Shown: positions 1 through 10,994 of the stretch, one piece after another | How positions within the stretch are numbered: position 1 is the stretch's first letter | Layout: each line of letters begins with the position of its first letter | NCBI GenBank assembly: GCA_030761205.1 | Contig: JAULJL010000048.1 | Location: 6,687,501-6,751,500, forward strand | DNA: 64,000 nucleotides | Source: Fremontodendron californicum | Lineage: Eukaryota; Streptophyta; Magnoliopsida; Malvales; Malvaceae | Reading direction: 5' to 3' | Position numbers and translations under genes: made by a program | Notes under the pieces: generated by a model | What the model was told of the DNA's origin: nothing | The model's database searches: none | Seen by the model: only the letters and a program-made list of their open reading frames with translations

Positions 1-648
1 ATCTGCCAAATGGTCTAGGTAGTCAAAGGCTTCTTCAGGTTCTTTTTCTAGAAACTCACCGTTACACATTGTTTCAACAAATTGTTTAGTTTCGGGAGTT
101 AAACTTTCATAAAAGAAACTAATAAGACGCCATTTTTCAAAACCATGATGTGGACAAGAACTTAACAAATCTTTAAAACGCTCCCAGCATTGAAAAAATG
201 CTTCATTTTGATTTTGATTGAAATTTTGAATCTGTCTTTTCAAAGCAGTAGTTTTATGTGCTGGGAAAAATTTCTTTAGAAACTCAGTTTGTAATTCTTG
301 CCATGTGCCAATTGACCTTGGTTTTAAATTATGAAGCCAAATTTTTGCTTTATCTTTTAAAGAAAAAGGAAATAATTTTAGCTTGACAATTTCATTTGTG
401 CATTGTTGGTCATTAAAGGTGACACATACATCTTTGAAGTCTTTTAGAAACGAGTAAGCACTTTCCGATTCTAACCCATGGAAATTTGGAAGCAAAGCTA
501 TCATACCTGGTTTAAAACGAAAGTTGTTTGCATTGAGAGGAAAAATAAAACAAGAGGGTGATGAGCTTCGAGTTGGTTGCAAGTAGTCACGCATGGTGCG
601 TACTTGTCTGTTCTCATCTTCAGCATGAACACTTTCATTGTCAGCCAT
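1..648 (-). CDS. gag: Athila-like Ty3/gypsy gag polyprotein, N-terminal part (element A)
   Basis: The minus strand is open from an ATG at 648 to the window edge (216 codons), so the protein is cut by the window and not by a stop. It contains the phrase RTMRDYLQPTRSSSPSCF, then FRFKPGMIALLPNFHGLESE, then KLFPFSLKDKAKIWLHNL and a WQELQTEFLKKFFP block. This is the usual start of the Athila-type retrotransposon gag (capsid) region. The protein would assemble the particles in which the element's RNA is reverse transcribed. The start lies about 250 bp beyond a tRNA-Asp primer site and the 5' LTR, as expected for a gag start. No stop or frameshift is visible in the visible part, so element A may be fairly intact. 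Family assignment rests on recalled motifs. Confidence 0.82.
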   Translation of the reverse strand, partial: MADNESVHAEDENRQVRTMRDYLQPTRSSSPSCFIFPLNANNFRFKPGMIALLPNFHGLESESAYSFLKDFKDVCVTFNDQQCTNEIVKLKLFPFSLKDKAKIWLHNLKPRSIGTWQELQTEFLKKFFPAHKTTALKRQIQNFNQNQNEAFFQCWERFKDLLSSCPHHGFEKWRLISFFYESLTPETKQFVETMCNGEFLEKEPEEAFDYLDHLAD

Positions 649-896
649 GGTAGGAGTTGTATTAGAAATATTACCTGAAAAAGTTTCACAATAAAATCTA
701 ACTAAACGACGAGATCTAAAATCACGTCGGCAAACAAGCATAAAACAAAGTTAATATACAGATTAGGCGGTATAACCAGCCAATGAAAATAAAACAAAGT
801 TAATATACAATATAAATATAAATATATAGAAAATTAGGCGGTATAATCAGCCAATAAAAATAACTATACTTATAAACTTATATACTTAGTATTGCC
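649..896 (-). other. Untranslated leader of element A
   Basis: This stretch lies between the primer site and gag. It holds a degenerate duplication of a segment with the core TTAGGCGGTATAA (about 763 and 835), and it is AT rich. I see no coding potential. Confidence 0.6.
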
Positions 897-914
897 TCCC
901 CGGCAACGGCGCCA
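897..914 (-). promoter_or_regulatory. Primer binding site, tRNA-Asp type (element A)
   Basis: The plus-strand bases TCCCCGGCAACGGCGCCA match the 3' end of plant tRNA-Asp with its CCA tail. On the minus strand this is TGGCGCCGTTGCCGGGGA, the standard Athila-type primer site. It lies six bases from the inner LTR end, so the LTR boundary and the minus orientation of the element are clear. Confidence 0.92.
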
Positions 915-920
915 AAAACT

Positions 921-2428
921 TGATGGTAACTCAATTAAGAGTTGTAAACCCAAGTGCAGGTTATGTTCAAGTAATAAATTCTCGGGTGTCCGAGGTCGAA
1001 CCACAGGGAAGCGTACTAGTAAGTATAAGTTTATAAATATATAAGAAAAAGAAAGTAAACAATATATTAGGAGATCAACAACAAAATAAGATAAACAAGA
1101 TATTAGAGAACAAAATAAACAAAATATAAAAGAAATTAAACAAGATATAAAAAACAATAAGAAAAGATGTTGAGGTTAGAGAATCCACTCTTGGTGTTAT
1201 GCTAAGATTAATCTTGTTTTATTACACAATTGAAATCCACACATAAGGGAGGTTCCAATCGGAAGGTTTAGCAATTCAGTCCAAATTGTCCAACGTCCAT
1301 AGCATATGATATTATGTTCATTTGGTGTCCTCAAAACTCATAAAAAGAGTCCAAGTATTCCTTATGCCAAGGTATATGTCTACAACAAATCAAGGTTATG
1401 AAACCAAGCATTTACTGTGCCATTTTCCTTGTCAATAACGAATCAAGATCTCTACTTTGCAAGTATGATTTTAAACCAAAAGAAAATATTATCTATACTA
1501 GTGTTTATAAATGATGATTCATTTTAGCTCATGTTTAAGAGACTAACCTTAGCATTTACCAAGAGCTTCACCTCATCACCTCAACAATATGATTAGCAAC
1601 ACATACTAGATATGAATAAAATGAAAAGAAATGTAAGAAACATAAGTAAATAAAGAAAAAGAAAACTAGAGAAAGGAAAGAAGAAGAAAACTTAGAGAAT
1701 TTTATTACAATGGCTAATATCCTACCAATGTATAATGTATCCTAATACTCATCCAAGGCCCTCTATTTATACACATTTTGGAGAGCTAAATGACAAGAGA
1801 CAAGCTTTATAAATTTCAAAGGTAGGTATAATAGGTGGGTGCATTTTTCTAACAATTTTCGTCATGTTGTATGACAATTCTGATCAGCCAGCTTGATGGT
1901 CGATTTTGTCAATGTTGGAGGCTCGATCTGATCAAATGGTCTTCTATAAAAATATGCCCCTATCAGTTACTGATCCATAGCCGTTGTAATCAGATCATTT
2001 TCTCATGTGGATAGGAAGATATGGTCAAAATACCAAAACGGTGCAGAACAGACGTCATTGCACATCAGCCAACTTGATGGTTGATTTCGGTAGGGAAAAC
2101 GACTCCGTTTCAAGAAGTGTAAAACATGAAAAAGATAGATATGCCTCTTAACTTTTCACTGTCAAAATTTCAGCCTTAATGCTTCAGTGAAACTCCAGAT
2201 ATAGCTGATATGGCAAAAGGTGTCGGAACTGGAACTGAATTGGATTTGCCCTTAATTCTTGATTTAACCTAGTAATCTGAAATCACTCAAAGAAACTCAT
2301 GAAAAACACCAAATTACATAAAAACATAAAATATCATAAACACAATTAGACTAAGCAATAATAACTCGTATTTGACACAAAACAATAATAAAACATAACT
2401 AAGAACTATATAATTATACGAGTTATCA
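921..2428 (-). repeat. 5' LTR of Athila-like element A
   Basis: This 1508 bp segment starts TGATGG and ends TTATCA on the plus strand, and it closely matches the two LTRs of element B. In the element's own direction it begins TGATAACTCG and ends next to the tRNA-Asp primer site. It has a good TATA box. The sequence directly right of it is Mutator transposase coding sequence, so the element entered that gene. The other LTR and the matching target duplication lie left of the window. Confidence 0.9.
1763..1771 (-). promoter_or_regulatory. TATA box of LTR (element A)
   Basis: The minus strand reads TATAAATAG inside a conserved GTGTATAAATAGAGGG context. The same motif is kept in both LTRs of element B. 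It is placed to start transcription towards the primer site and gag. Confidence 0.7.
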
Positions 2429-2487
2429 ATGCTAATGACCAAATTTATCCTATTGCATGGGATGTGGTAGAAGTGGAGAACAAGTAT
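2429..2487 (+). pseudogene. Mutator-like (MULE) transposase exon fragment, left of the Ogre-like insertion
   Basis: These 59 bp read NDQIYPIAWDVVEVEN on the plus strand. This matches the catalytic-domain stretch of plant MURA-type transposases (consensus like N..FPIA.AVVE.E). The Athila-like LTR ends immediately to the left and the giant Ogre-like LTR begins immediately to the right, so only this sliver of exon remains between two insertions. The reading frame continues after 27198 with the next expected segment (YTWRYFLE), once the AGTAT target duplication is allowed for. The upstream part of the transposase should lie beyond element A, outside the window. Confidence 0.85.
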
Positions 2488-3159
2488 TGTAGACACCTAA
2501 TTTTGTCCGGACCACTAAACAGGTATGTTTTCTTCCCATATTGATGTTTCCGAGTATAAAAAGACTGTTTTCATCCTGCAGGTAGTACTCCGACACTTAG
2601 TTTAAGAGGGCGAGCACAAAAAGTCAAACTTGAAAAAAAGTCAACCCCGAAAAAGTCAACCCCGAAAAAGTCAACCCCAGAAAGTCAACTACTGAAAAAG
2701 TCAACCCACTTTCAAAATCAAGATTTTAAGTTCAATTGAAAAATGGAGAAAGAATTTTGATAATCCGAGGTCTACATTGAAAGATATGGAGTTCGGAAGT
2801 TGGGATTTGGAGGTTCAGTAGAAAAGAAACCCTAATCCGAGAAATTTGGGGAAAAGTGCTTAAATGATCAAACTGGTCGAAATTGAAGGTTCCAAATGAA
2901 AGATAAGCACTGACTACGGGCAATGGAGAAGTCACTTGCAAGAAAAACCGAAAGAAAAGTCAATCCGGGAGAAAACCGAGAATTAGGGTTTTTAGTGGAT
3001 TTCAGTGAAATCGGGAAGAATCACAGAAATGGCCCGACTTGGTAAGACCAAAGCCCCCAATGGATGAGGAATGATTAAAAAGGATGGCCCAAGGCTCAGA
3101 TTGAAGAAAATCTCAAAATCGGACTTGTTTTGAGCAAAACCGGGTTTCGGAGGTTAAAG

Positions 3160-3780
3160 CGGCAAAATTGGAAAAATTTGGGAAAAATAGCAAATGGACT
3201 CCGAAAATTCTGAAAAATTTGTCAATCTCATTCTTAAATCATTTGGAAGAGATTGGTAAAAGAAAATCTTGATTCGGAGTTTGGTTGCAAAATGGCCAAA
3301 TCCCGGGCTTCTTATGCAGTAATTCAAAAAGGAAAATCCCGGAAAAATAGCAAATGAGCTCCAAATCTTTTGAAAATTTGCAGATCTCATTTTTAAATTG
3401 TTTGGAAGAGATTGGCGAAAGAAAATCTTGATTCCGAGTTCGTTTGCAAAATGGCCATATCCCGAGCTTCTATTCAATAATTCAAAAAGATAAATCCCGG
3501 AAAAATAGCAAATGGGATCCAAATCTTTTGAAATTTTTCAGATCTCATTTTTAAATTATTTGAAAGAGATTGGCGAAAGAAAATCTTGATTTCGAGTTCG
3601 TTTGCAAAATGGCTAAATCCCGAGCCTCCTATGCAGTAATTCAAGCCGATAAATCCCGAAAAAATACCAAATGAGCTCCAAAAATTATGAAAACTTCCAG
3701 ATCACACTTTTTAATTATTTTGAAGAGATTGGTGAAGAAAAATCTTGATTTGGAGCTCGTTTAAAAAATGGTAAAAAGTA
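3160..3780 (+). repeat. Tandem repeat inside 5' LTR, about 158 bp x 4
   Basis: The phrase GAGATTGG(C/T)(G/A)AA recurs at about 3250, 3409, 3567 and 3725. Each unit carries an AAATCCCGG...AAAATA(G/C)CAAATG segment. The same array is present in the 3' LTR at about 23032-23650, so it predates this insertion. Confidence 0.85.
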
Positions 3781-4178
3781 GGGGCATAAAAGGACATTTT
3801 GGGAAGAAAAAATCCAAATAAATAGTAAACGGACTCGGATAATTTTGAAAACTTCCAGAACTCAATATTTTATTATTTTGGAAGTATTAAAAAAAGAAAA
3901 ATTGAATTTGGAGCCCGTTTGATATTTATTTTGCATCCGGGAGGCAAAATGGTCGTTTCACCCAAGCAACCGAAAAGGGCTTCTTTGGGCCTTTCAAAAA
4001 TCAGAGCTGGGCCGAAAAAGAGAAGTGCTGGCCTGCCCAAGCCCAAAGGAATGAGGAAGCTTAGGAGTTTTTCAATCAAGTGATTAAAAATCAAGAGTTA
4101 AGTTAGAGATTTTCATTTTTGAGCCTAAGTCCCAATCCCACATCCCTTTGTAATGTCAAGCCAAGGAGGTGCTCACCT

Positions 4179-4186
4179 TATAAATA
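4179..4186 (+). promoter_or_regulatory. TATA box of element C 5' LTR
   Basis: The sequence TATAAATA follows GCTCACCT and precedes AGGAGTCTTGG. It is repeated exactly in the 3' LTR at 24051. It is the best TATA candidate in the LTR. A start about 30 bp further would put roughly 1.7 kb of U3 before it. Confidence 0.6.
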
Positions 4187-4286
4187 AGGAGTCTTGGCCT
4201 TTGGTTGAGACCACCCACTACCCTTGTGAGATAGTCTATACACTTGTATTAGGATTATCCGGGTGGTGAGTCATAGTGTTTTTGTT

Positions 4287-4435
4287 GAGAGGGTTTATAG
4301 CTTAATCCGTTCAAAAGCTACTCTGAGGGTTTATAGCTTAATCCGTTCAAAAGCTACTTGTGAGAGGGTTTGTGGCTTAATCCCTTCAAAAGCTACTCTG
4401 AGGGTTCATAGCTTAATCCGTTCAAAAGCTACTTG
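4287..4435 (+). repeat. Short tandem repeat, about 38 bp x 4, in LTR
   Basis: The unit GAGGGTTTATAGCTTAATCC with TTCAAAAGCTACT recurs four times just downstream of the presumed transcription start. It is also present in the 3' LTR (about 24156-24305). Confidence 0.8.
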
Positions 4436-5488
4436 GTGAGTTTTCATTTTAAAATAATGTTTCTTGTTCTTCCTTCATTTCCTTTCTTAAGTATATTTTT
4501 CTTACATTTTGTTTTTACAATAAACTCACCATGGCCAAATGGCCTACATTATTTATTTTAAGTTGTTGTTTTTGATTCATTTTACCATGTTGTTTATGCT
4601 ATTTTCTTTATTTTTGATGTTTTAAATATTATGTTATTTCATGTTCTTAAGTTATATTTAATTTGGTTGCTTTGTTTGTTGCCATTTATGTCTTAGATAT
4701 CATGTTTTTGCATTTTTAATTTTCTGTTTTCATGTTGTTTAAATTTGAGCATGTTTTAGAGTTAGCATATTAAGTGTTTGTGAAAATGCTTGTGTGATTC
4801 TTTGCATGATTCTTGTTTTATATCTTAGTGAGCATGTTTTAGATTTGGTATATTAGGTGTTTGTGAAAATGCTTGTGTGATTTTTGTGTTATGACTTAGT
4901 TTTTCATGCTAGCATACCAAGTGTTTGTGAAAATGCCATGCTTGTTGGAGCTTGGGGCCATTTGGCTACTCCATGTGTTTTGCATTGTGTGTTGTATTTT
5001 TGTCATGCTAGTTGTTAGGTTTTTGCATTTGCATGATATTTGGTTGGATTTTTGAATTAAGCATGCCTTGTGTTTGTGAAAATGCCATGCATGTCTTAGG
5101 TCTAGGTTACATTAAATGCCATGCAAGTTCATGTTAGGTCTAGGCCATATTATTTATGTCATGCATTTTCCTTACATTTAGGTTTAGATCCATGCATTTC
5201 ATGCATTATGTTTGCTGCATTGTTTCATGCATTTCATGTTCATGCCACTTGAATAATGACTTGAGCCAATTCATGGTTCAAAGTCATGCTCTCTTGAGCA
5301 CACTTGTGGAAAATTAAGTTTGTCAAATTGATTATTCTACCTTTGTGATTTTTTTTTACTTAGCCAATTTTTATCTAACTTTCAAAAAGTCCCAGCTACT
5401 GTCTTCAAGTCATTCTATGAGTTTCAAATATTTTTATTTTGGTTTTTAAATGATTTTATCAAAGACAAAAAAAAAATGTGTTGGCAAA

Positions 5489-6125
5489 GCAGTTTTTTCC
5501 ACCCAAAACTCGTACATCTCCGATTTTTCTGGGAATTCATCTTTGATCAAAAAATTAAGTCGATTTTTTCCCGTGTATTTTTACATGTCCTGAGTCTCCA
5601 ATAATTTTTTCAGAATTTTTGGAATTTTTAAAAATAGGGTAAACAATCGTGGATTAAAACTGGACAGTGAAGTCAGAATTGAATTTAAAGAAAAACAAAG
5701 CAGTTTTTTCTCCTCCAAAAACTCGTACATCTCTGGTTTTTCTGGGAATTCATCTTTGATCAGAAAATTAAGTCGATTTTTTTCCGTGTATTTTTACATG
5801 TCCTGAGTCTCCAATAAGTTTTTCAGAATTTTTGGAATTTTTTGAAAATAGGGTAAAAAATCGTGGATTAAAACTGGACAGTGAAGTCAGAATTGAATTT
5901 AAAGAAAAACAAAGCAGTTTTTTCTCCTCCAAAAACTCGTACATCTCTGGTTTTTCTGGGAATTCATCTTTGATCAAAAAATTAATCCAATTTTTTCTCG
6001 TGTAGTTTTACATGTCCTGAGTCTCCAGTATTTTTTTTTTAGAATTTTTGGTATTTTTAAAAATAGGGTAAAAAATCGTGGATTAAAACTGGACAGTGGA
6101 GTCAGAATTGAATTTAAAGAAAAAC
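5489..6125 (+). repeat. Tandem repeat inside 5' LTR, about 212 bp x 3
   Basis: Units begin GCAGTTTTTTC at 5489, 5700 and 5914 and contain CTCGTACATCTC, TTTTTCTGGGAATTCATC and AAAACTGGACAGTG. The 3' LTR carries the same three units (about 25362-25985). Confidence 0.85.
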
Positions 6126-7331
6126 CATTTTTCTGTTTTGGTTAATTTACTTAGAGTGGGCTGATTAGGAGGGTTAGCTACTGACTTAGGGTGATTTCTA
6201 AGCCTTTTAAACTCTAAAAATGGTTTTTCAAATCCCGGGTTAAGGGTAGTCAAGTCTGGATTTTTTAAACTTAGGAAATTAGAACCATTTAAAAATTTTT
6301 AGCCCAGTTTTTATTGTTAATTCAAGCTTTTCAAAATTGTTTTCAAACAATCACAAAGTATTTTGGTTTTAGAATATTTAATTTGACATATTTTCCTAAG
6401 GTAGTCGGATATCTTTTTAGATATACGGATTTCCTTAATTAAAGGAAAAAAATACATTTCATGCATTGCATTTTTATTTTCGTGCATATTATATGATAGC
6501 ATTATTTTATTCCATGTCATTTAAATTATATGCCATACCATTCATATTTGTCATGTCATTTAGGTTGCATTATATTATTTAGACTTTACTATGTCATTTT
6601 ATTTATGTCATGCATATATATATTCATTTATTTTAAATGTTTGCAAAAGATAATGGTTTTCAATAAAAATAAAGATATTCCCGAGTTAAAATAATTCATG
6701 AGTTCTCTACCGGGTTTGCTGGAGGGAATATCATCAATTATCATTAATAAAGGAATATCTTTCTTTCAAAAAAGAGAATGATTCAGAAAGTTTTCCAAAA
6801 CTAATAAAAATTTCTATATTTTGCCACGTTTGTTGGGGAATATAGGAAAATTTTGAATTTATAAATTCCGGATCATTTTCAATAAAAAATGGAATTATTT
6901 TTAAATTGGGAATTAACTTGAAATACTAAATCTAAAACCAACTTTTTACCGAGACTTGAGATAACACACGATTAATAAGGTACCGATTTATACGGGCGTT
7001 GTGGGGGTGCTAATCCTTCCCCACACGTAACCGACTCCCGAACCCGCTTCTTTGATTTCTCTGGTTTAAAACGCAGACTTGAAATTGGTTTTTAAAATGT
7101 TTTAATTAATTTTTAAAATATTTTATAAAACCGGTTTTAATAGGTGGCCGATCACACCTAGCTAAAAAAGATTGGTGGCGACTCCATGTCTTTTTTAAGG
7201 TCATTTTCAAAACCTTCATTTTTCTAGAGGAATTAAGTCGACTTTTCCTCGGTTTTTTTTAATGTCACGCTTAACGAATAATAAAGTCTTGCGATGAGTC
7301 TCGTCGTTATTTTTTTTAGGTTGCGACAGCT

Positions 7332-7349
7332 TGGCGACTCCACTGGGGA
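7332..7349 (+). promoter_or_regulatory. Primer binding site, tRNA-Arg type (element C)
   Basis: TGGCGACTCCACTGGGGA starts three bases after the 5' LTR end. Its complement has the form of a tRNA-Arg 3' end with CCA. A tRNA-Arg primer is the known Ogre trait and supports the group assignment. Confidence 0.85.
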
Positions 7350-9476
7350 AATATTAGAGAGTCAGGCCTAGAATTAGTCGTGTGTTATCTCAGTCTCGGT
7401 TTTGTTGGTTTAATTGGTATTTAATTTTAATTCCCACATTTTTTTAATAAGGAGAATTTTGAAAAATAGTAAAATATTTTTAAATATGTTCATACTCATG
7501 TTCATGCATTTTATTATTGTTCTCTAGTTATTTAAGGTTGCATATTATAATTGCTTGTTGGTTAATGCGTTACACTATTCTTGAATGTTTTAATTGCTAG
7601 GGCATTTAGAATAAGGTTTGTAGAATAGGTGGTGCAAGGTTTATTATTCCTCCACACACACTACACGTGCATTTGCATAACATGAATCCTATACCCGGGT
7701 TCCGTCCTTTTAAGTGGGAGTAAAGTAACTACGCCTTCGTGATGATCCTCCGTATGGGCTAGTGAAACACTTTCGGAGTATAAAGTACCTAATGCCTTCG
7801 TGATAATCCTCCGTACGGGCATAGGAAAATATACTCTAACGAATTGAACCCGCTTTTATCGGGGTGCCTTACTAGCCTTCACCGGCGACAGTGAGGAACA
7901 ATTCGGGGCCTTAGAACCGATTCACCCTCATATAGTGAACCTAGGCGAAGCCATCCCGAATTTCCGTTAGATATACCGAAAATAGGAACACATGGAGGGA
8001 CATTTCTAAACTTTTTGTTACATGTTTTACACTCCGAATAAGTGTGGTAGATCGGGCAACGATGTACGTACATCGCCCGTAATAAATGTGATACTCCGCC
8101 TCGAAGGCATCGTGATGCCTAAATAAGCAGATATTGCTGGGGCAGATGTTCATTAGCTGTTTTTAAAATAAAAAAAAATCCTTTTTCAAGCATTTTTGCA
8201 TGTGGCACATTTCATGCATGTGTAAATAGAGCATGTACATTTTTGGTTGTATTATTGATCTCATTCTTTGCAATAAACAGTTGGTAATTGAATTTTATGA
8301 TTTCATAAAACCGGTAGTGTCACATGAACATTTGCATATTGTACCATAGTAAGATCCACCCTGAAATTCTTTTGAAAATGATGTGATTGGTTTATCAAAA
8401 AAAAAAAAAAAAATTGGAGGCAAATCCTGCATAATGAGATTTTTGAATAGTCCCACCAATTTCGTGTAATCATTGATTTCTTTGTATATACCTTTGTGTT
8501 AATTCATTTATTTTTGCATGTATCATTTTGACATCATGTTATAGTCATAGCATGCATGGTCATTCATTGTAAGATACGTTTATGACATGCATGGTCATTA
8601 TTTGTATATACTTATGTATCAATTTATTCTTTCTTTACATGCATCATGTTGGCATCAGGTGGCATTCATGACATACACGGTCAGCATGACCTTCTTTGTA
8701 TATACTCTGTGTCAGTCATTTATTCTTCACATGCATCATAATTGACATTGTGTGGCATTCATAGTGTATATGATCATTCATTGGGAAATGCATTTGGAAC
8801 ATACATGGTCATTCATTGTATATATCCATGCATTAATTTGCTTATTTTTTACATGCATCATGTTGGCATCAGGTTGCATTCATGGCATACACAGTCATCA
8901 TGATATGCTCATGCATTAATTTTTCATATTGGCATCAGGTTGCATTCATGACATACACGGTCAGCATGACCTTCGTTGTATATACTCTGTGTCAGTCATT
9001 TATTCTTCACATGCATCATAATTGACATTGTGTGGCATTCATAGTGTATATGATCATTCATTGGGAAATACATTTGGAACATACATGGTCATTCATTGTA
9101 TATATCCATGCATTGATCTGCTTATTCTTTACATGCATCATGTTGACTTTGGGTTGCATTCATAACAAACATAGTCAGCATAATTTCTTTGTATATGTTC
9201 ATGCATTAATTTGCTTATTACATACATCATGTTAGCATTAGGTCGCATTCATGACACACATGGTTAGCATGATTTTCTTTGTATATACTCTATATCAATC
9301 ATTCATTGTTTGCATGTATCATAATTAACACCGTGTTGCATTCATAGGATATACGATCATTCATTGGGAAACATGCTAAAATGCATATGACCAGTCATTG
9401 CATATATCCATGTGTTGATTTGTTTATTCTTTGTTTGCAACATGTTGGCATTGTGATTTTATTTATCACATATATG
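7350..9476 (+). other. Leader of element C with degenerate repeats
   Basis: No credible coding sequence is seen. 7680-7830 holds a double CCTTCGTGAT(G/A)ATCCTCCGTA motif. From about 8500 the sequence is made of variants of CATGCATCATGTTGGCATCA with CATTCATGACATACACGGTC. A segment at about 8640-8920 is repeated almost exactly 280 bp later. Ogre elements often carry an extra ORF1 here; I see none. The leader is interrupted by element B and resumes at 15105. Confidence 0.65.
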
Positions 9477-9481
9477 GTCAG
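9477..9481 (+). repeat. Target-site duplication GTCAG, left copy (element B)
   Basis: GTCAG directly precedes the LTR start TGATGG and recurs exactly at 15100-15104 after the other LTR. The host leader reads continuously across it (ATGGTCAGCATG, a motif seen elsewhere in that leader). Confidence 0.93.
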
Positions 9482-10983
9482 TGATGGAGACTCAATTAAG
9501 AGTTGTAAACCCAAGTGCAGGTTATGTTCAAGTAATAAATTCTCGGGTATCCGAGGTCGAACCACAGGGAAGCGTATTAGTAAGTATAAGTTTATAAATA
9601 TATAAGACAAAGAAAGTAAACAAGATATTAGGGAATCAACAACAAAATAAGATAAACAAGATATTAGAGAACAAAATAAACAAAATATAAAAGAAATTAA
9701 ACAAGATATAAAAAACAATAAGAAAAGATGTTGAGGTTAGAGAATCCACTCTTGGTGTTATGCTAAGATTAATCTTGTTTTATTACACAATTGAAATCCA
9801 CACATAAAGGAGGTTCCAATCGGAAGGTTTAGCAATTCAGTCCAAATTGTCCAACGTCCATAGCATATGATATTATGTTCATTTGGTGTCCTCAAAACTC
9901 ATAAAAAGAGTCCAAGCATTCCTTATGCCAAGGTATATGTCTACAACAAATCAAGGTTATGAAACCAAGCATTTACTGTGCCATTTTCCTTGTCAATAAT
10001 GAATCAAGATCCCTACTTTGTAAGTATGATTTTAAACCAAAAGAAAATATTATCTATACTAGTGTTTATAAATGATGATTCATTTTAGCTCATGTTTAAG
10101 AGACTAACCTTAGCATTTACCAAGAGCTTCACCTCATCACCTCAACAATATGATTAGCAACACATACTAGATATGAATGAAATGAAAAGAAATGTAAGAA
10201 GCATAAGTAAATAAAGAAAAAGAAAACTAGAGAAAGGAAAGAAGAAGAAAACTTAGAGAATTTTATTACAATGGCTAATATCCTCCCAATCTATCTTTAA
10301 TGCTCATCCAAGGCCCTCTATTTATACACATTTTGGAGAGCTAAATGACAAGAGACAAGCTTTATAAATTTCAAAGGTAGGTATAATAGGTGGGTGCATT
10401 TTTCTAACAATTTTCGTCATATTGTATGACAATTCTGATCATCCAGCTTGATGGTCGATTTTGTCAATGTTGGAGGCTCGATCTGATCAAATGGTCTTCT
10501 ATAAAAATATACCCCTATCAGTTACGGATCCATAGCCGTTGGAATCAGATCATTTGCTTATGTGGATCGGAAGATATGGTCAAAATACCAAAACAGGTCA
10601 GCATAGACATCATTGCACATCAGCCAACTTGATGGTTGATTTCGCTAGGGAAAACGACTCCGTTTCAAGAAGTGTAAAACATGAAAAAGTTAGATATGCC
10701 TCTTAAATTTGCACTGTAAAAAATTCAGCCTTATTGCTTCAGTGAAACTCCAGATATAGCGGATATGGCAAAAGGTGTCGGAACTGGAACTGAACTGGAT
10801 TTGCCCTTAATTGTTGATTTAACCTAGTAATCTGAAATCACTCAAAGAAACTCGTGAAAAACACCAAATTACATAAAAATATAAAATATCATAAACACAA
10901 TTAGACTAAGCAATAATAACTCGTATTTGACACAAAACAATAATAAAACATAACTAAGAACTATATAATTATACGAGTTATCA
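9482..10983 (-). repeat. 3' LTR of element B
   Basis: 1502 bp, TGATGG...TTATCA on the plus strand. The TATA motif is at 10318-10326 (minus strand). It is complete at both ends, unlike its partner at 13604. Confidence 0.92.
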
Positions 10984-10994
10984 CACCCCCACAC
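10984..10994 (-). promoter_or_regulatory. Polypurine tract of element B
   Basis: The minus strand reads GTGTGGGGGTG directly before the 3' LTR start TGATAACTCG. This is the expected plus-strand primer, and it fixes the element's direction. Similar C-rich blocks recur at about 11865 and 12523. Confidence 0.75.

Larger units (their letters stand above)
2488..7328 (+). repeat. 5' LTR of element C (4.84 kb)
   Basis: It nearly matches 22376-27198, with scattered substitutions and small indels of one to a few bases. Internal tandem blocks are: about 158 bp x4 (3160-3780), about 38 bp x4 (4287-4435) and about 212 bp x3 (5489-6125). A TATA box is at 4179-4186. The several ORFs of 60-120 codons inside it lie in these repeats and appear in both LTRs; they are not credible genes. 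Confidence 0.93.

Noticed and set aside
870..1157. Hydrophobic ORF (MFFISCLISFIFCLFC...) that recurs at 9395-9718 and 13553-13834
   Set aside because: It lies in the same place in all three copies of one LTR and reads A-rich repeat sequence backwards. Conservation is explained by LTR homology.
3154..3522. 122-codon ORF with repeated phrases, also at 23026-23394
   Set aside because: It is the reverse reading of the 158 bp tandem block in the LTRs; the repeated peptide is a by-product.
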